Source of the DNA: JAJFUG01 sp964473155
GTDB lineage: Bacteria > Gemmatimonadota > Glassbacteria > GWA2-58-10
DNA: 33,876 bases
Direction: 5' to 3'
Assembly: GCA_964473155.1 (NCBI GenBank)
Contig: CAYYNT010000050.1
Span: 1-33,876 of the forward strand
The notes under the pieces were generated by a model that did not search any database, was not told where the DNA came from, and was given only the letters and a program-made list of their open reading frames with translations. The position numbers and the translations under genes are program-made. Position 1 is the first letter of the stretch, and each line of letters starts with the position of its first letter. Shown here in pieces: positions 31,666-33,876 of the stretch.

Positions 31666-31963
31666 ACAGCAGCACTTTCCTCCGGTCGATTGACTCCAGG
31701 AAATAAGGATTGCGCACCGGCGCGCGCTCGATCAGGTCCACGGGCAGCCCCAGGATTCTTTCCAATTCCTCCTGCAAAGAGAAAAACGTCTCGGCGTGCT
31801 CCACCGGAGTCAGGGGCGCGAACTCCACCAGAAGGTCGATATCGCTATCCCCAGGACGGAAAGAATCGCCGGCCGCCGAGCCGAACAGCTCCAGACGGCG
31901 GACTTTATGGCTGTTGCAGAGTGCTTTTATTACATCCCGGTTTTCGGCGATAACGGCGAGCAT
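31652..31963 (-). CDS. mntA: MntA-type minimal nucleotidyltransferase antitoxin
   Basis: The 103-residue protein carries the minimal nucleotidyltransferase site: FGSAAGDSFRPGDSDIDLLVEF, with Gly28-Ser29 and metal ligands Asp41 and Asp43. The usual GSRARG loop is altered here (GSAAGDS, with no Arg in its normal place). The third carboxylate is probably in LPVDLIER (Asp76). The family transfers AMP to the HEPN toxin's tyrosine. It is the first gene of the pair, and its stop lies inside the toxin coding start. The promoter is not evident. Confidence 0.88.
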   Translation of the reverse strand: MLAVIAENRDVIKALCNSHKVRRLELFGSAAGDSFRPGDSDIDLLVEFAPLTPVEHAETFFSLQEELERILGLPVDLIERAPVRNPYFLESIDRRKVLLYAAA

Positions 31964-32001
31964 AAGAAAGCTCCAATTGCATATAAATAACCAGCGGATA
32001 C

Positions 32002-32463
32002 TTACATTATCATGCGCGGCCCCAGGTGGCGGAACACCTGCCAGCGGCTGCCGATTTTCTCCACCGCCACCAGGTTGCCCGTGTCGAACAGCGGGAGGTC
32101 ATCCTGGTCCGGGGCCTCGACCAGGGCCTGAAGAAGGTTGGCCAGGAACGGCAGGTGGCCGACTAACATCAGGTTCTCCTCCTCGGCCCGCACAAGCTCC
32201 AGGACCGGGGAAATGTCATCCCCAGGCCCCAGGTTGCCGGTCTTGTGCACGCCACCCGCGGGCTGAAGGACCGCGGCGATCAGGCGCGCGGTCTCCTCGG
32301 AGCGCAGCTTGCCGCTGTGAAGGATACGGGCCACTTTCACGTTCATGTTGCCGAGAGTGCGGGCCAGGCGCGTGATATCATCCCGCCCCTCCACGCTCAG
32401 CGGCTGCGCGAGGTCCTGGTCCGCGGAAAGCGCTTTACCGTGACGCACGAGGTAGAGTTTCAA
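32002..32463 (-). CDS. sixA: SixA-family phosphohistidine phosphatase
   Basis: The 153-residue histidine-phosphatase-fold protein starts MKLYLVRHGKA with the nucleophile His8 in the RHG motif. The second catalytic His is in MLVGHLPFLANLL, and SGKLRSEETA holds a phosphate-binding Arg. SixA removes phosphate from histidine phosphotransfer domains. It is short like other SixA proteins and lacks the mutase lid. It is encoded alone, 38 bases upstream of the MNT/HEPN pair on the same strand. Confidence 0.88.
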   Translation of the reverse strand: MKLYLVRHGKALSADQDLAQPLSVEGRDDITRLARTLGNMNVKVARILHSGKLRSEETARLIAAVLQPAGGVHKTGNLGPGDDISPVLELVRAEEENLMLVGHLPFLANLLQALVEAPDQDDLPLFDTGNLVAVEKIGSRWQVFRHLGPRMIM

Positions 32464-32583
32464 ACCAGCCTCCCGGCAGGGCCGTTTTTATGGCGGTGAC
32501 AGTGGCGCAGCGAACGTTGCCATCGTCATTATAATGCGGCGGAACGCCTTATAAGTCAATACTTATGTCCATCCGGGGAGAAA

Positions 32584-32691
32584 ATGACCATAAGCAGAAA
32601 AGGTCTCAATCTAACGCCGGGAGTTGCCAAAACAGGGCAGGAGCATAATATTGAAATTTCGGAAAGAACAAAAACAGCGGAGCGCTTTTAA
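32584..32691 (+). CDS. Possible 35-residue small protein
   Basis: An ATG three bases after GGGGAG opens a 35-codon frame (MTISRKGLNLTPGVAK...) that ends 27 bases before the lipoprotein gene. A perfect TATAAT lies at 32530-32535 without a good -35. I recognise no family, and chance is a fair explanation. Confidence 0.2.
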   Translation: MTISRKGLNLTPGVAKTGQEHNIEISERTKTAERF

Positions 32692-32717
32692 ACCCTCACC
32701 GCCACCCCGGAGAAACG

Positions 32718-33876
32718 ATGTCACGATTCCTGCCGCACCTTGCCCTTTGCGCACTTTTCGCGCTCGCCGGCTGCAAGCTGAAAGTTGACATCCAGGACGA
32801 TTCGGATTCCAAGGCCCCGCTGCAGGCCTGGCCCGCCGGGATCGAAACGCGCATCTATTCCGGCTCCTTCACCCGCAACCCGGAGGAGCGTTCGATCAAG
32901 ACCGCCGGCCTGGCCGGGGAGTTCGTCTCGGCCCAGGTGGCGGTGCGCTGCGACGGCCGGATGAAAAACCTGCACGGCGCGTTGAGCGGGCTGAAAAACG
33001 CAAGCGGGGCGCTTATCCCGGACAGCGCGGTGCGGGTGCGCTACGGGGCTTATCTGAAGGTGGACGAGACCATGAACCTGACCGCCGACCCCCTGCTGGA
33101 GACGGATTCTGTGGATGTCCCTGCCGGGCGGGCGCAATCGGTCTGGATCACGGTGGATGTGCCGCGCGATGCCGCTCCGGGAGTCTATTCCTCGGTAATA
33201 AACATCACAGCCGCGGGAGAGCGCTCCGCCAGCCTCGATTTCAGCCTCGAGGTGCTGCCCGCCGTGCTTCCCCCTCCCTCGGACTGGTCATTCTACCTCA
33301 ATATCTGGCAGGACCCCAGCGGAGTGGCCCGCGGCCACGGCGTGCAAGTCTGGAGCGGCCAGCACTGGACCCTGCTGGAGCGTCACGCCGCCAACCTGGC
33401 CGCCCACGGCCTCAAGTCGATCATGACCAGCCTGGTGTACGATCCCTGGAAGAGCCAGTCCGGGTACCCGTTCGACACCATGGTCGAATGGAAATACCCG
33501 GGCGAGTGGACCACCGGGGGCGCGGACAAGTTCGAATGGGACTTCTCGATCTTTGACCGCTATGTCGAGCTGATGATGGCTGCCGGGATTAAGGAAAAGA
33601 TCGACATGTACGCCCTGGTGATGGGCCCCGGCTCCACCCTGGACGCGCATATCCGCTACCTGGACACCACCACCGGGCAGCACCGGAACGCCGAGATGCA
33701 GGTGGGCGAGCCGATGTGGCAGGAGGCCTGGAAGGCGTTCCTGCCGGTCCTGAAGGGCCACTTGCAGGAAAAGGGCTGGTTCGAGATCGCCGAGCTGGGG
33801 TTCGATGAAAAGACGCCGCAGGTGATGAAAGTGATATTCGATTTCCTGCTCAGGAACGCCCCGGATTTCCGGGTCG
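32718..33876 (+). CDS. Lipoprotein, probable glycoside-hydrolase-like DUF4091 protein (3' end beyond window)
   Basis: The frame is open from the ATG at 32718 to the window end (386 codons visible). A lipoprotein signal (MSRFLPHLALCALFALAGC) puts the lipidated Cys at 19. Residues about 45-175 form an Ig-like/beta-sandwich domain with RAQSVWITVDVPRDAAPGVYS, and the following barrel begins SDWSFYLNIWQDPSG. Such N-terminal domain plus barrel proteins (DUF4091-type) are predicted carbohydrate-active enzymes. GGAG precedes the start at good distance. The catalytic region cannot be judged, since the gene is truncated by the window edge. Confidence 0.8.
   Translation, partial: MSRFLPHLALCALFALAGCKLKVDIQDDSDSKAPLQAWPAGIETRIYSGSFTRNPEERSIKTAGLAGEFVSAQVAVRCDGRMKNLHGALSGLKNASGALIPDSAVRVRYGAYLKVDETMNLTADPLLETDSVDVPAGRAQSVWITVDVPRDAAPGVYSSVINITAAGERSASLDFSLEVLPAVLPPPSDWSFYLNIWQDPSGVARGHGVQVWSGQHWTLLERHAANLAAHGLKSIMTSLVYDPWKSQSGYPFDTMVEWKYPGEWTTGGADKFEWDFSIFDRYVELMMAAGIKEKIDMYALVMGPGSTLDAHIRYLDTTTGQHRNAEMQVGEPMWQEAWKAFLPVLKGHLQEKGWFEIAELGFDEKTPQVMKVIFDFLLRNAPDFRV

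Overview
The window looks like a chromosomal segment of a GC-rich, Gram-negative, probably saccharolytic bacterium. The evidence is an outer-membrane and periplasm toolkit (DegP/HtrA, an OmpH/Skp chaperone, a DUF481-type barrel, lipoproteins), two Tat-exported Gfo/Idh/MocA oxidoreductases, a sigma-54 activator, and a lipoprotein that looks like a carbohydrate-active enzyme. The mix resembles uncultured FCB-type lineages, but that placement is an inference from gene content; no marker gene here fixes it.

Layout. 0-3.7 kb: tRNA-Phe, a large membrane protein with a degenerate spermidine-synthase domain, and a divergent EamA transporter. 3.9-7.65 kb: a minus-strand operon (class V aminotransferase, secreted alpha/beta hydrolase, Tat-exported oxidoreductase). 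7.7-9.6 kb: an AT-rich two-gene cassette (RloB-like protein plus AAA ATPase) that looks like a phage-defence system inserted between tex and that operon. 9.8-13.3 kb: tex and a cytoplasmic Gfo/Idh/MocA gene, divergent. 13.4-16.8 kb: an AT-rich island with an orphan lipoprotein and a secreted M6 metalloprotease ending in a dockerin-like domain; its strong promoter holds a G8 tract in the spacer. 16.9-21.6 kb: HAD phosphatase, a repeat-filled intergenic region, NAD-dependent DNA ligase and a DUF481 protein. 22-27.8 kb: an envelope-stress-like locus degP - RAYT transposase - sensor kinase - sigma-54 activator - ompH. 27.9-29.3 kb: a Tat-exported oxidoreductase with a Cys cluster. 29.9-32.5 kb: a two-domain acetyltransferase, a MNT/HEPN toxin-antitoxin pair and SixA. 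From 32.7 kb: a lipoprotein cut by the window end.

The most interesting system is a REP/RAYT-type repeat family. A REP-associated tyrosine transposase gene at 23.5 kb carries in its own reading frame a perfect 28-bp palindrome starting with GTAG. Further copies or relatives lie at 17.9, 18.3, 18.5, 29.4, 29.7 and 31.3 kb. The variants differ at symmetric positions so that the palindrome is kept, and in the two large intergenic regions they alternate with a second C-run/G-run hairpin repeat.
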